Of a stretch of DNA of 64,000 nt, positions 1-11,404 are shown in pieces; within the stretch, counting starts at the first letter, position 1; each line of letters opens with the position of its first letter. This DNA is from Schistosoma haematobium. Lineage: Eukaryota > Platyhelminthes > Trematoda > Strigeidida > Schistosomatidae. Where the stretch lies: NCBI RefSeq assembly GCF_000699445.3, contig NC_067198.1:32950536-33014535 (forward strand), given 5' to 3'. A program made the translations under genes and the position numbers. Under the pieces are notes generated by a model. The model was not told where the DNA came from. It did not search any database and worked only from the letters and a program-made list of their open reading frames with translations.

Positions 1-200
1 ATCAAAGTTAGATAATCATTGAAAATTTGGAAGCAATAAACGGTCGTTTTGTTCTGGTATTAGACTCTTTAACGGTGTACATCAACAACGTAGTAAACAG
101 AAATCGAACTCATGTCCTTCGGGCTTTAGTGTCAACACTTAACCTATAAACTACTGAGCCAGGATCTAATGGTGGTCTTCACGAAATTCTATAATCTCCA
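1..200 (-). mobile_element. Degraded SINE-B copy, cut by the window start
   Basis: Read on the minus strand this is a decayed SINE-B. The tail and ribozyme region come first on the left (around 20-60), then a B-box remnant (aaatcgaact at 101-110 in the reverse sense), then the tRNA-like head (ctgagcc near 154-160). The final part (cacgaaatt near 180) matches the extra head region of the long SINE-B form. The hammerhead core is destroyed. Identity rests on collinearity with better copies such as 61437-61676. Confidence 0.65.
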
Positions 201-906
201 AAATGTCATATTGAGAGAGGAATTTTTTTTATTTATCTGTGAAGAAAGTAAATTTTAGAACATTAGTACAGAGGGATTGTGGAGATTGTTAGATTTTGTC
301 GTTCTTTTTTATGAAAATAAAAAAAAACTATCCAGAGTACTATTTATTGGTACTTCCTAACAAAAAAATTAGAGTAAAGCTTAAATGAAGATTCATTCTA
401 GAGTGGAGCAACGACTCTCAGCAATTATAGCTAGATTCACATTTAATGATATTTCATTATGTTGTGAAGCATTCCTCCTAGTTTATAAAAACTCTAATCA
501 AGCTTTCAAATGTCAATCCATTCCACTTTGGTTGATTGTAACATATTGGGATTACAATAAAAACATTGACCACATACATACAGCTTACTGACAAGTGCCA
601 AATACCATGTAACCTGGTTGCAAAGTTTCCTATAGACTACCTACAGCCATTTAACAGGAAGATTCTCTATTCAGAAATGTAATCACTGGTGACTATAAAG
701 TTGGATTCTAGCAGTTTTATGTAACGTAATCTGATTAAAGGTAAAAAATTCAAAACTTAGGTTACATATTAGCTGAGAATCCCCTCAGCAGATTGTTTTT
801 TTCAATCTCAAGAGATTTCAACATACTTCATCCGGTATCATAATCTTAAGCGTTATCATTTTAGTAAGATGTATTTAAAATTAATAAAATTTGATCAAGC
901 AAACAT
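201..906. other. No gene seen; one old repeat relic
   Basis: This is AT-rich unique-looking sequence. A frame of 68 codons at 385-591 has no recognisable motif and no codon bias that I can see. Bases 588-655 resemble part of 57145-57470 and are listed separately. Confidence 0.5.
588..655 (+). repeat. Relic of dispersed repeat family F
   Basis: The run from caagtgccaa to tacagcca aligns without large gaps to 57445-57470 and its continuation (tttcctatagactacct here, tttcctgtaggctacct there). A third, partial relative is at 30048-30140. The copies are old and too diverged to show what kind of element this was. Confidence 0.4.
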
Positions 907-1051
907 GACACAGTATGTTTTTATTATTTATTTTAACACATATTGGTACGATGAGACACCAAATACATATGCGCCACACAAATCTCATTCGATATGTGTG
1001 AGGGTTGTGATACTGCCCGGGTGCCCAAACCGAAGCAGGGACACAGTATGT
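907..1051 (-). mobile_element. Short 5'-truncated retroposon (family C) with exact 12-bp target site duplication
   Basis: The exact 12-mer gacacagtatgt stands at 907-918 and again at 1040-1051. The 121 bp between them match the left end of a longer copy at 29500-29612 (shared core ccaaatacatatgcgccaca). On the minus strand the insert ends in an A-rich tail (the left end reads tttattatttatttt). That fits a reverse-transcribed element in minus orientation, strongly truncated at its 5' end. The open frames on both strands here are translations of the repeat. The parent family is not identified; a LINE 3' untranslated region is the likeliest source. Confidence 0.75.
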
Positions 1052-2230
1052 AATCAATATATACTGCATACACTACATTCAATACATGATTGATGAAAAT
1101 TGCGTCATATAACTCTGGCGTTATTCAGTCTTCAGCATTTTGAAAATAGAAGTGTACTTGTTGTAAAAAAAAACATTGAAAAAAATAAACACACTGAATC
1201 ACGTATTTCATGTGTTTATGAAAGAATAATTAACTGATAAAATTTAAAGTAATGATACATGACAAATAGAAATTGCATGACAAATAGAAATTTTAACTTA
1301 GTCACATTAAAACACATTGTTTTATATTAATGATTTCCGCTATCGTCTCAAAACTTCTCAAATAATGGCAAAATAATTTAAAATTTTAGAGAATTTTATG
1401 TTTAGAATCAAAAAGTTTAGTGTAATTTAGCAAATGAAATTAAGGTAGATGCTAGAGATTGAACAAAAGACTTTTGTAGAAGGGAGTTATACATATATAG
1501 GATGGATTGCTGTGTAAGCCAAGACTAATGTTTAATTATACATGGAAAATTTAATGACGCAAAGAAAGAATAGAAAAGAGAAAGTCATGATTATTAGTTA
1601 ACTCAAAAAGAGATAGATTATTAGATTATCAGTGAGTGAATATTAATAGATGTGTAACAATAAATCATTTAATAAACCAAATTAAAACATTTTAGTTATT
1701 TATATGAGGTTAAAAGTTATTAACCATGTCCTTCCTTTCATATACGTAGACCAGGTCTAGAACTCTTGAAAGCAATGATCTCAACAAAAGGTAGTGAAAA
1801 TCACATTTGCATTTTAAAGGTGTCAGAGATATCTACTTCACTTCCGCTGTCCACAAGTAACTGACTCTCGAGTCGTTTTTGTAATATGTTACAAAACCTT
1901 CCTAACAGTCTTCCTCATACTTTTTTTACCACCAATATTTATAAATTAAGAAATACAACTTAAGGTGACCTCAGAAGAGTGTTATTCTACTTTTGATTGG
2001 ATTAGTCACCAATTTGTATCATATACTGTAACCTTTTGTGTTACACGGAAGCTCCTTTTCAATTCATCTCTTTTTCTGCTATCGATTCTTCTTCTGAATA
2101 CAAAACATGAGAAGATAGATTTTCACAATACTCCAAATACTCATTTCCATATTTTATAATACATTTGCAATTATTCCTTTCCTAATACACTTTTGTTATC
2201 AATTTCCAAGCCATCTTTTATTTTATCTAG
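1052..2230. other. No gene or clear repeat seen
   Basis: AT-rich sequence. A 64-codon frame at 1965-2159 has no recognisable motif. I see no RNA gene or repeat related to others in the window. Confidence 0.5.
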
Positions 2231-2692
2231 TATCGGTTCCCATGTCAAGCCTACATAGCTTATTCTAGCTTCCGGACAGGCCAATTTATTCATTCTTCAT
2301 AAGTCACATTTTGACCTTGTTAATTATTTGCTTGTCAACCTTGACTTTTTATGTATCTCTGTTTACATTTCTTATCTTATTCATTACATGTCTGTGATGT
2401 ATTTTTGTTCAGCTATAAATATCGATTAACGCTTGTTTAAATCGAGTTGGCTTATATGTCTTCTCCACCACGCGCCATTTCGCTTCGTTTCTTTGATCGT
2501 TTGCCTGGATCAACGATTGTATGAGATATGCATATTCAAAAATCCATTCTCGTATATGACTTATTTCAATTCCGTTATTTACTAACGTGACTTAAGTCGA
2601 TACTTATACACGAGGATTGGCGAGGTGTATAAATAAAAAAATATTATTCATACGATCATAATACCATATAACTGGAGTCAGATATCAGGCCA
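2231..2692 (+). mobile_element. Solo-LTR-like segment, copy 1
   Basis: This segment is collinear with 33405-33870 over its full length. Shared landmarks are ttattctagcttccggacag, ctataaatatcgat (a TATA-like box near 2415-2428), cttctccac, catttcgcttcg, and aagtcgat near the end. Beyond the presumed LTR end both copies continue with related sequence (actggagtcagatatcaggc here, aattggtgtcaaaatattgg there), which could be a tRNA primer-binding site and leader. The length, the TATA-like box and dispersed copies with no coding potential fit a long terminal repeat of a Ty3-like element. No gag or pol is present and the family is not identified. Confidence 0.5.
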
Positions 2693-3067
2693 CAATATAT
2701 CTAGCGAACACAACACTCCATTGAATATAACACCATTGATCCTTTCAACATTTTACTTCAGTAAGAAAATCCTAAGCAATTATTATCATTGTTAAACTGT
2801 TTTCTCTCTTTATACTGACTACTATTTTTGAGGATCATACAGTGTTCAAATTCTTAACTGATATAAGGACTCCCTGCTATTCTACATAAAAATAATCCTT
2901 AAACAAATAAAGTAGGCAATGAAATGAGTTAAAATTTATTCCTAAGTACATTTGAATACATTACCAAAGTGAAATTGAAACTCTACAAATATCTAGAGAA
3001 AAAAAGCCGAAATTATTAATAATTTACCAGTGTAATCATATATTCTTTTTAAAAAAAGAACATAATA
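2693..3067. other. No gene seen
   Basis: AT-rich spacer between the LTR-like segment and an SM-alpha copy. Nothing recognisable. Confidence 0.5.
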
Positions 3068-3270
3068 AGAAAAGATGGATAGTGGCTAGCAGCGGAATCC
3101 AGGACGCGCGTTCCATTCTGTTTAGGACTCGTTAGCTGGATGTACCTGCATCTCAGAGTTGATATTCACTCCTGAACTCGAACACAGTACCATTCACTCC
3201 AAACGCCATCATGTTATCTACTTAATTACTGAGTCCTGATATCCACTTCCTTGTGGAATGAGTTGAAGTA
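3068..3270 (-). mobile_element. SM-alpha hammerhead SINE, degraded
   Basis: On the minus strand the order is 5' leader (3240-3270), A-box area (ttactgagtcc in the reverse sense), B-box area (ctcgaacac at 3178-3186), then the hammerhead region (3090-3160) ending at gatggatagtggctagc. The core is mutated: CTGACGA reads CTAACGA and GAAAC reads GGAAC, so no self-cleavage is expected. A short forward tail-like piece (ctaagtgaatttaaag) abuts it near 3277-3292. This hints at an inverted or tandem arrangement, as at other copies. Confidence 0.8.
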
Positions 3271-3759
3271 AACAATACTAAGTGAATTTAAAGAACATAA
3301 TAAGTCGATTTCATGAAATTTATCAAATGACCATTGATGTATTATAATAATTTTCTTGAATTCTATGCAAAATTTCCGAAGGTTACCTAAGTGTTAATAC
3401 TTCCATAATACAATCATATAATCTTTAATATTAGTAAAATTATATCGTTTTCAAATGGATTTTTTTATATTTTCAATACAAATTCTTTTGTACTTTTTAT
3501 ACAATAAATAAATTATTCAATGAATTAAGTTTCTTTCTTTTTTTTTTTAAAAAAAAACGATTCAAATCATACTTTCCACTTTTTAATAGTCACATGAATA
3601 ACACGTTTTGTATTAATTTTCAACGAATACAATTTACATATCTTTCTTTTTCTGAAAAAAAGTACAATTAAATGTAACCATGGTGATTACCATTTTCTCT
3701 AAATTTTACATCTAAATTATACAATACGTATTTGTTTTAAATTGACAATTAATTATTAA
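3271..3759. other. No gene seen
   Basis: Very AT-rich with homopolymer runs near 3538-3556. No motif or repeat is recognised beyond the tail remnant at the left edge. Confidence 0.5.
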
Positions 3760-3998
3760 CACCGTTGGATGCCGGCTCAGGGGCCTCTAAAGGTTAAGCG
3801 ATCACGCGCGAGACTGATAGGTCCTGGGTCCAAATCACACGAGGTAGGATCGTGGATGTGCACTGTTGAGGAGTCACACGGTAGAACGAAACAGCCGTCT
3901 AGTGCTTCTAGGATTCTCATAGTGGTCTAGCTCCAATTGACTCATGATCTCAACTATTAAATAAATCACCATAACATCGACAAAAACCCCCTTATAAA
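3760..3998 (+). mobile_element. SINE-B copy, full length, ribozyme core mutated
   Basis: The order is head ggatgccggctcagg (A-box-like, from 3767), a degenerate B box at gggtccaaatc, then the linker gatcgtggatgtgcactg, the hammerhead-like core, a region carrying ggtctagctccaattgactc, and the tail ending caaaaacccccttataa. The core reads TTGAGGA instead of CTGAGGA (about 3866-3872) and stem II is broken, so it should be inactive. It is probably a Pol III-type SINE mobilised by a LINE; that is inferred from structure. Confidence 0.85.
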
Positions 3999-5168
3999 AT
4001 TAATTATTATTTATGTTCAATATTATTTCAATGGTAGATGATAAACAGATAACGATATCTGTATTGACCGATCACTGAGTGGGAACTAATATTATACTTA
4101 TCTAATTTGAACAGCTGATAGAATTCAGTCGTTTAAGTTAAATTACGTTTAGGGATATATCATAATGATGAGTACTAATTAGCAGTAAACTTGATAATAA
4201 AACATCCTAATGGTTACCTTCGGTTGTTACCTAACAAGTTGAAATTCATGGCAATCTCACTAAAAACCTTACATGGAATAGGAATCGTAACCGTCAAGTA
4301 TGGTGCCTTCGAAATATTGGATTAATATTCACTGTGTCAGCGTTTTTAATGGTCCAAAAAATTCATCATGAGATTATTCACTGATGATCATACAATTATC
4401 ACTGATAAATTAGGTGGAGATAATGTATTGCTTTAAGGGGGTTCCAATGAAAATTACCATTGAGGAATTCTATGCTTGTTTTCTTATAACAAATGCTAGA
4501 ATTATTTTTACTTAAATTTAGCTTAGTATTAATTAAATATTTATCATAACGTAAGGTCTTGTTAAAAAACTTACTCAGCAGGAACTTGTGTAAATATCCA
4601 ACCTGCATACAAAATTGAAAATCATTAACAATTGATCTCAATTAACAAACTGATAAGTGAAACAACAATTACTGCATACCAAAGTATTTTGGACACGTTT
4701 AAGAATTTAGCATTGAGCACTGACGTTACAACATTGTAAAGAATCGTCTTCAAATTCAAATATTCTTATCATCGTTTTGGCTGAGGTAACAATTTTGCAA
4801 TAAACGAAAGTCCTGATCAAAAAGTAGTCAGGATAAGTAGCATAGAAAATGGGATTTTAGTGTATTTAATCAAATAGTTCATAACCTTAAGTTTTCTCCG
4901 TGATTGCCTTTACGTTCCATATACTTTCAGCACTCGCATTATATATGTACAATTCAGTAAAATCCTTGACTCACTCTTTAAGCGAAACGCTATTCCAGAG
5001 AATAAGGTAAGTACACCAAGAGTAGTTAATTACTCAGTTATCTAATTTTATGATTTAAATACAGATGGAAGAAAAAATGTCTTTTGAAGTATTTTTTTAT
5101 GGGATTACTTCACTTCTATCTTTTAATCACCATGCCAAATTTGACCGTTTTCATTTGAGTTTATAGTT
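3999..5168. other. No gene seen
   Basis: AT-rich sequence without recognisable genes. An 80-codon minus-strand frame at 4399-4641 has biased low-complexity composition and no motif. Confidence 0.5.
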
Positions 5169-5600
5169 GTTGAGATCGTTGAAGTTCATTGAAACCATGA
5201 ACCGATCACTATTAGACCACCATTAAACATCTGGACGCACTGATGGTCTAACATTGATAGGTTCATGATTTCACTGAAATTCAACAATCTATACAATCCC
5301 AAACTGAAAATTCTCATGTGCTTATTAGTGAATAGCCTCGAGAGGTAATTCTCAGAGTTCTAGTGAGAAGTCATGGCCAGTGAATTCCAACTGTAACAGG
5401 TGTGAGGCAGTTACCCACCACAAACAATAAAAGATAGCCGCGCAATATCATGGATTGGTCGAATTAAGACATTTAAACCGTTTGACACTGGCTCAGTGAT
5501 CTACAGATTAAGCGTTCGCGCGCAAGATCGAAGGTTCTAAGTTGGAGTTCCACAAGGAGTAACGTACTAGGACGAAATGGCCGTCCATTACTTCAACTTA
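5169..5600. mobile_element. Inverted SINE-B composite, long form
   Basis: A minus-strand tail fragment (5169-5240) is followed directly by a plus-strand tail fragment (5244-5305, ggtctaacattgat then gttcatgatttc). A plus-strand long-form copy runs from about 5306: an extra head region with cctcgagagg and agtgagaagtcatggccagt, then the tRNA-like part from ctggctcagtg at 5488. The last copy stops soon after ggacgaaatggccgtcc. The sequence around 5550-5570 that should hold CTGAGGA is not conserved. The inverted layout recurs at 15318, 19588, 33923, 49487 and 51178. Confidence 0.75.
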
Positions 5601-6474
5601 TTCATTTCGTTAGAATTTGAAATTTATACAATAACACCTTTTTAAAACTTCTTGACTTTACAATCAAATGCAATCGTTATCAAGTATTACTAAACAATTT
5701 TAGACATATTCAATACACATCATTTAATTATTTTAATTACGTATAATTTAAATATTGATTCACATATCTGGGATGTTTTGAATAGGTCAATAATAAACTA
5801 GCTATATACATTATGATATGTCATTCGGAAAAAAATCTGTTGAAAACACGGATTTAGTTTTAAACGCTTTTACTTATCAACATACTTTGAAATAAATCTA
5901 CTGTAAAGTGTATCTTGCGTGCTACAATCGTTTAACTAAGAACAGTTCAAGAGTACTTCATATTTTGTAATGCAATAATTAAGTTCATCCAAACATACAT
6001 ATGTACATTAAGTTCATACATATATAACGCTCTACAAAATTAACCAACTACCTAAATATATTCCAATGCATACATTTCAAGAATCTATGATTGTATCCCC
6101 TTAATTATTGGTACGTATTTATTAATTATCACATAGAATGTGTCAGTATTTTCATTTGATCTCAAAACTTATCTATTAAACAAAATACATAGATACATTT
6201 GATTGACTGGATTAGGCTTTACTGAATTTTTTTTCATAAGATCTGACTTTTCCAATAATAATATTCAATAAATTTAAAAATAAACGACAAATTCAATCCA
6301 GTTTAGAGTTTTGAATTGCACCCATCTGTTAAAACTTCTACAAAAGGGATCATTTTTGTTTGATCTTTAAGTTAACGTACACTTTTTAAACATGGCGGTA
6401 AAAAAACTTTTGATGAACATGAAATAAACTAACTTACAATAAAATGACATAGACAAAACTGATGAGAAGTAAAT
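5601..6474. other. No gene seen
   Basis: AT-rich spacer. Some short cataca/tacata runs occur near 5990-6030. Nothing else is recognised. Confidence 0.5.
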
Positions 6475-7319
6475 TACACATGCTTACTTACTCCTGTTAT
6501 CCCTCGTGGAGGAGCATAGGCCATCCACTAACACTCTCTATCCAACTCTGTCCTAGACAATCCTTTCCACTCGTTTCCAGTTGCTATTCATTCTTTTCAT
6601 GTCTGCTTCCAATTATCGACACAGTGCGTTCTTTGGCCCTCTGATTTTTCGTTTCACTTCAGGAGTTCAAGTTAACGCTTGCCTCGTATTGCAGTTTGGT
6701 GGTTTCTGTAACGTATGTACTATCCACTTCCAACATCTTTTCCTGATTTCCTCTACATTTGGAATTTGGTTTGTTCTCTCCCAAAGTAGGTTGTTACTGA
6801 TATTATCCTACCAACGAACATTGAGTATTTTGTGTAGACAATTGTTTATAAATATTTGCACATTTTGATGGTGTTTGTGATAGTTGTTGAAGTTTCAACT
6901 CGGTACAGTAGAACTGTCTTGACGTTCATATTGAAGATTCTGACTTTGATATGGGGGGTTGAAAATTTTTTTGAGTACCACATGTATTTTAGCTGAAGAA
7001 ATGCCGCTGTTGCTTTGTCAATCTTCGCCTTAACGTCTGCATCAGATCCCTCACGCTCATTGATGACCCTCCATATGTACGTGAGAGATTCCACATCTTC
7101 TAGTTCTTCTCCATCAAATGTGATTGGGTTGGTGCTTCTCGTGCTGTATGTGTTGAGGCCTATTGATACAGAGGCTTCTGCTACTCTGTTTGTCTTGACC
7201 TGCATCTGTCGGTGTGTTTGAGATGGAAGGAGTAGTTGATTTGCGAAGTCCGAAACGTCTCGTTGAGTTTGAGCTGTCCGTTGTATTCTGTGCTTCCCGT
7301 CAGATGTGGAGGGCTTCAA
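6475..7319 (-). mobile_element. RTE-clade LINE, 3' part, dead
   Basis: The minus strand encodes the C-terminal half of an RTE-type reverse transcriptase. An open stretch of 157 codons (7319 down to 6846) contains the region that normally holds the catalytic FADD box. Here it reads SDFANQLLL, so both catalytic aspartates are lost. Downstream come the family blocks around DGEELEDVESLTY, KVRIFN and KTVLLYRVET, followed by frameshifted remnants of the C-terminal domain ending at about 6480. The protein is broken and truncated at the RT motif, so the copy cannot move by itself. Its C-terminal remnant resembles that of the copy at 61830-64000 more than those at 9834 and 35640, which suggests two RTE subfamilies in the window. 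Confidence 0.85.
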
Positions 7320-9833
7320 AATTCAATAGACCATCAGAAATCATACTACTCAACTTCAAAACATGATTGGTAATCAATATATCAAATAAATCATTAATAA
7401 TTATTGAAATTACCGCTATATACAACACATTGTAAGCAAAATTGAGGAATTTATTCAAACTTAAAAATCCATTTGTAACTGAAAGAACATACAGAAAATC
7501 CCTCCACAGCATCTCATTGAACAGTATTGTCATTTATTTGTATATTCTCCTTGTCTTGTATTTTAACATTTATTCATGTCTTTTTTTAACCACACTTTAT
7601 GTTCTTCAGTTTTCCTCGTCGGGGCTTTTAATATTTGATCTTGGTTAAATATTTAACTTGTTACTAAATTTACTATTGCATGTTGCCGGACCATTGACAA
7701 TAAGATCATATTTTACTAAGCTCAAGGTCACAGCGTGGTTCAACGTATGATTGTTTATAACTGTCTATTTAGAAAGGTTACTGGAATCCTTGCAGACTGA
7801 TATCTGATCGCATCCAGTTGAGAATATTTTTATTGATTCTTAGGTATAAAACTTTTCTTTTTGAACTACTTTTTTACTTAGCGCGTTAGTTTGTGCTAGA
7901 GAAACCCTTGACTAAATAGCTCAGGCTATACCGTTTGAGGTATTTTGTACTTAAATTAGGACTGTTTAAATTGAACACAGAGTTCGTGTTTGGATATGAT
8001 TTAATGTGAGTCACTTAAAACCGCCTCGTATGCTACACAGAACAACGTAGCCTGGATTAATCGAATAAACTTCTGTTCTTTAGTTCTGCGTTCAAACCGA
8101 ATATTGGTATTTCCGTCGTTACACTATTAATGACATTATTATATGGTATATAAGATATTGTAGACGTCAGTATTACATTTGCATGCGTCATTGTTGATAA
8201 CACTTATGTATTGACCTACTGAAAGAATAACAGATGGCAAGCATAGTTTTATCCATAAATATATTCGTTCCATAACCAAGTTGAAAGATTCAATCGTAGT
8301 CAATCTTAGTGATAACCTTAAGGGTGATATGCGAAACGAAATTGTTTTATTTCAAGCTCTTTGGGATAAAAATCTGTGAAAATTGATAAAAGTCAAGTAA
8401 AATATTGGAAGTTTCGAAAATAGTAGTATTTCTACTTAATAGACTAGCCGACAAAAAGACTACTTAGTTACTATTAAAACATGCTTGGATTGAGAGAGAT
8501 CAGAGTAAAAAGTTGAGGTAAAGTATGTAACACTTTTTACATCGCTTATAACAAAATTATGAGTGTTACAAGATTCATTCGACGTAGTTAATCTTTCCGA
8601 CTTGTTTCTTATTGTGCATGACTAAAGTTTAACAATTCAGTACTATAAGTGGTTGAAAGTAAAATCAGTCATTCGATATTTTTTTGTAACCCGTCTGTTT
8701 CAAAGCAATCTAAACAGGAATAAAACTGACATGCATACAATAGGGTCTTTTGCATACATAATGAACACATGGTGAATAATGCAAGAAAAACGAAGGAAAT
8801 AAAGATGGTAATAGGAGGACTTATCCCGTTCAAATTTATCAAATATTTTAGAAACAGATCATAAAAATATATTATAAATGTAAATAGCTCTTTAGTTAAC
8901 TAGGAAATGAAAACATCCTTAGTTAAAACATTACTTCAATCAAATTTGAATACAGTATCAATCGAATGAAGTTCATAGCTATGTTATGTGATTGATGTGA
9001 TAACCGAAACCATTCTCATTATTCAGAATTAAGATTTTTGAACGATGGAGTGCTTTCTTAGTACTATTTTCATAATAAATAATCAATTTAAAAACAAAAT
9101 TTTAAACATTTTTATTTATGACACATATTTCCTAGATGCGTAGTTATGAGCAACTAATATCATTTTGTCTAAACACCAGTAATCCTCAGTTACAGTGGGT
9201 AAAGTAATTTAGGTTTTGCTTATGATTTGGCTGCATTAAATCTTTACTGATAAGTTTCAGACAACAAACAAGGTTCAAAATATTCCTTTTACAGTCTGTA
9301 GCCATCTAGCTTCAAACAATGTATACTATTATGTTAAATCAGTTTACAACTTGGTAGATAGGATTCGATCTATATTATGGTGTGTTTGTGTTGTTTTGTT
9401 TTATACGAGTTCGTTATTTCAACAAAAAAACAGCTTAGTCAATATTTATAATTGAATCCAATCATACAAATAACTTAAATGTTTATCTGTTATTAGCGAA
9501 TGTTCTATGTAAATTCTCTCCTAATTTTATATTTCAATTCCCTTTATTTTCATGTATTTATCTGTATTTGAAAAAAATGCATTTGGGCACTTTGATATAT
9601 GTTGTTGGGATTAATGCATCAAAGTACGTCTTATAAACGTCCCTTTAATTATTCAGTTGTTTAAATTTATAAAGCTCTGAAAAATTAATAATCTTAGTCT
9701 GTCCTTGAAACTCAATTGACAAGCTACATACTGACCTTAAGCTTAATTGAGCCCGTTCAGTGGTCAACTTCAAAAGCCAATAAGATTTAGTTTAGAAAGT
9801 ACTTTTTATGGACTTCGTTTCAAGTTAATTTAC
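7320..9833. other. 2.5 kb without a recognisable gene
   Basis: AT-rich. Frames at 7300-7533 and 7442-7648 are short, low in complexity and lack motifs. No related repeat is found elsewhere in the window. Confidence 0.5.
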
Positions 9834-10080
9834 TCACTTACTTACTTACGCCCGTTACTCCCAATGGAGCATAGGCCGCCGACCAGCATTCTCCAACCCA
9901 CTCTGTCCTGGGCCTTCTTTTCTAGTTCCATCCAATTCTTGTTCATTTTTCTCATGTCTATTTCTATTTCCCGGCGTAATGTGTTCTTTGGTCTTCCTCT
10001 TTTCCTTTGGCCTTGAGGATTCCATGTGAGGGCTTGTCTTGTGACGCAGTTGGGTGCTTTCCTCAATGTGTGTTAATTTG
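9834..10080 (-). mobile_element. RTE-clade LINE, 3' terminal fragment
   Basis: About 245 bp of the 3' end of the RTE family. The minus-strand frame encodes the C-terminal block with the basic stretch [13 protein letters not shown] and the terminal sequence around [13 protein letters not shown]. At the left edge lies cacttacttacttacg, which on the minus strand is a (TAAG)n tail; short tandem-repeat tails are typical of RTE elements. The copy is 5'-truncated just upstream of the basic block. No function is expected. Confidence 0.85.
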
Positions 10081-10427
10081 CTCATAATTAATTATAAATC
10101 TGACTACTATATTTTTCAATAAAGTCATGTCCTGGTTTAAAATTCGTTTAATCTAAAATTGTTTTATTTAGAAGATATGTTACTGAACTTTGAGAGTGTT
10201 TTATCACGATAGAAATGAAGTAAATTATATTAAAGTAATAATTTATTTCTGTTATGTTTGTGGAATATAAAGTATGCATTTGAAATAGTTTGCAGGATTG
10301 CTTTCAGAGATAGAATCTAGTGTACTATCCTTTTCATCCGTTTCAATGATAAACCGATTGAATGTCAGTGTAAATCATTGTACCAAGTAAACCTATATAT
10401 GTGCTTGAGGAAAGATCTTCATACTGA
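10081..10427. other. No gene seen
   Basis: AT-rich spacer between the LINE fragment and the tandem duplication. Nothing recognised. Confidence 0.5.
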
Positions 10428-10637
10428 CTGAAGTTAGTAAATCGAAGGATGCAAAATTAGATTAGGAGTAAGTGACCTATGTGGCACTTCTGAGGAGTTA
10501 TCAATAGATATTTATAATGCCCAAGTGTCTAACTGAAGTTAGTAACTCGAAGGATGCAAAATTAGATTAAGAGTAACTGACCTTCGTGGTACTTCTGGGA
10601 AGTTATCAATAGATGTGTATGATGTTAAAGTATCATA
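10428..10637 (+). repeat. Two-copy tandem repeat, period 105 bp
   Basis: ctgaagttagtaa begins at 10428 and recurs at 10533, and the sequence between repeats once with scattered substitutions (shared blocks tcgaaggatgcaaaattag, gagttatcaatagat). The two units are visibly diverged, so the duplication is not recent. No coding potential and no further unit seen. Confidence 0.85.
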
Positions 10638-10836
10638 ATGATTTTAATATAAAACAAAATGTTTTCATTAATAATAGATGACATGGTATGAAGAGTATAC
10701 ATATCTTACCTTTTCCCTCATTTAGGTCGAAATGAAATTCATTACATAGATGAACCTCTTTATTAACAATTATTGTTATGAAAGAAGAAACACAGATTCA
10801 GGAATATAATTTCCAGATTTTTAATGAAAATTTATG

Positions 10837-10851
10837 TCGGGTGTGAGGCAG

Positions 10852-10921
<70 letters not shown>

Positions 10922-11045
10922 ATGAAAGATAACTGTGCAATCTAACGTGAATTGAATGAATTCGAAAATGCAAATCATGAGATGTTAACTCAGAGGTCTA
11001 AAAATTAAAGACCCACTGTCAGACCTGAAGGTCCTGATAGTGTTG
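10837..11045 (+). mobile_element. SINE-B long-form head with an AT microsatellite inside
   Basis: gtcgggtgtgaggcag (10837-10852) and caatgaaagataactgtgcaat (from 10920) are the extra head region of long-form SINE-B. In the copy at 5306-5600 they are joined by a short unique linker (ttacccaccacaaa). Here a pure (TA)n run of 65 bp replaces that linker. A degenerate tRNA-like part follows (ctcagaggtctaaa, aggtcctg up to 11037). The ribozyme and tail are missing. Confidence 0.65.
10853..10917. repeat. (TA)n microsatellite, 65 bp
   Basis: Uninterrupted alternating T and A within a SINE-B head. Likely length-polymorphic. Confidence 0.97.
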
Positions 11046-11184
11046 TAGATGCGTTGAAAACTTTAGTACTTATACAAACAGGAGTTTAGGGTTTTCTGTT
11101 TCATAGTAATTAGTTAAATAATGCTAGTCCGTATTGTAAACCACAAATCTAACAGGTGTTTTAAGTCACGTTTGGTATACGTTC

Positions 11185-11404
11185 ATCTTGTGCGGATCAG
11201 TTGGAGTCCTAAACATTAACGGGAAGATCCAAACAAACAATACATACTAGATAACGTGATGGCGTTTGCAGCGAACGGTATTACTGGGTTCGAGTTCTGG
11301 AATAAATATGAATTCAGGGACGCAGTTACATCCAACTGACGGTCCCCGAATAAGACGTAACGCATTTATGAGATTCCAATGTTAGCTACTATCCATCTCT
11401 GCTT
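11185..11404 (+). mobile_element. SM-alpha SINE crossing the unit junction, degraded
   Basis: The copy starts with SM-alpha tail sequence (gatcagttggagtcctaaa, gggaagatccaaacaaac at 11196-11240). It then passes straight into the tRNA-like part (gataacgtgatggcgtttg, B box gggttcgagttc at 11287-11298) and the ribozyme region, ending at tccatctctgctta. The tail-then-head order is what a tandem or circular template gives. The core is mutated: CTGACGG for CTGACGA, and GTAAC for GAAAC. Confidence 0.8.
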
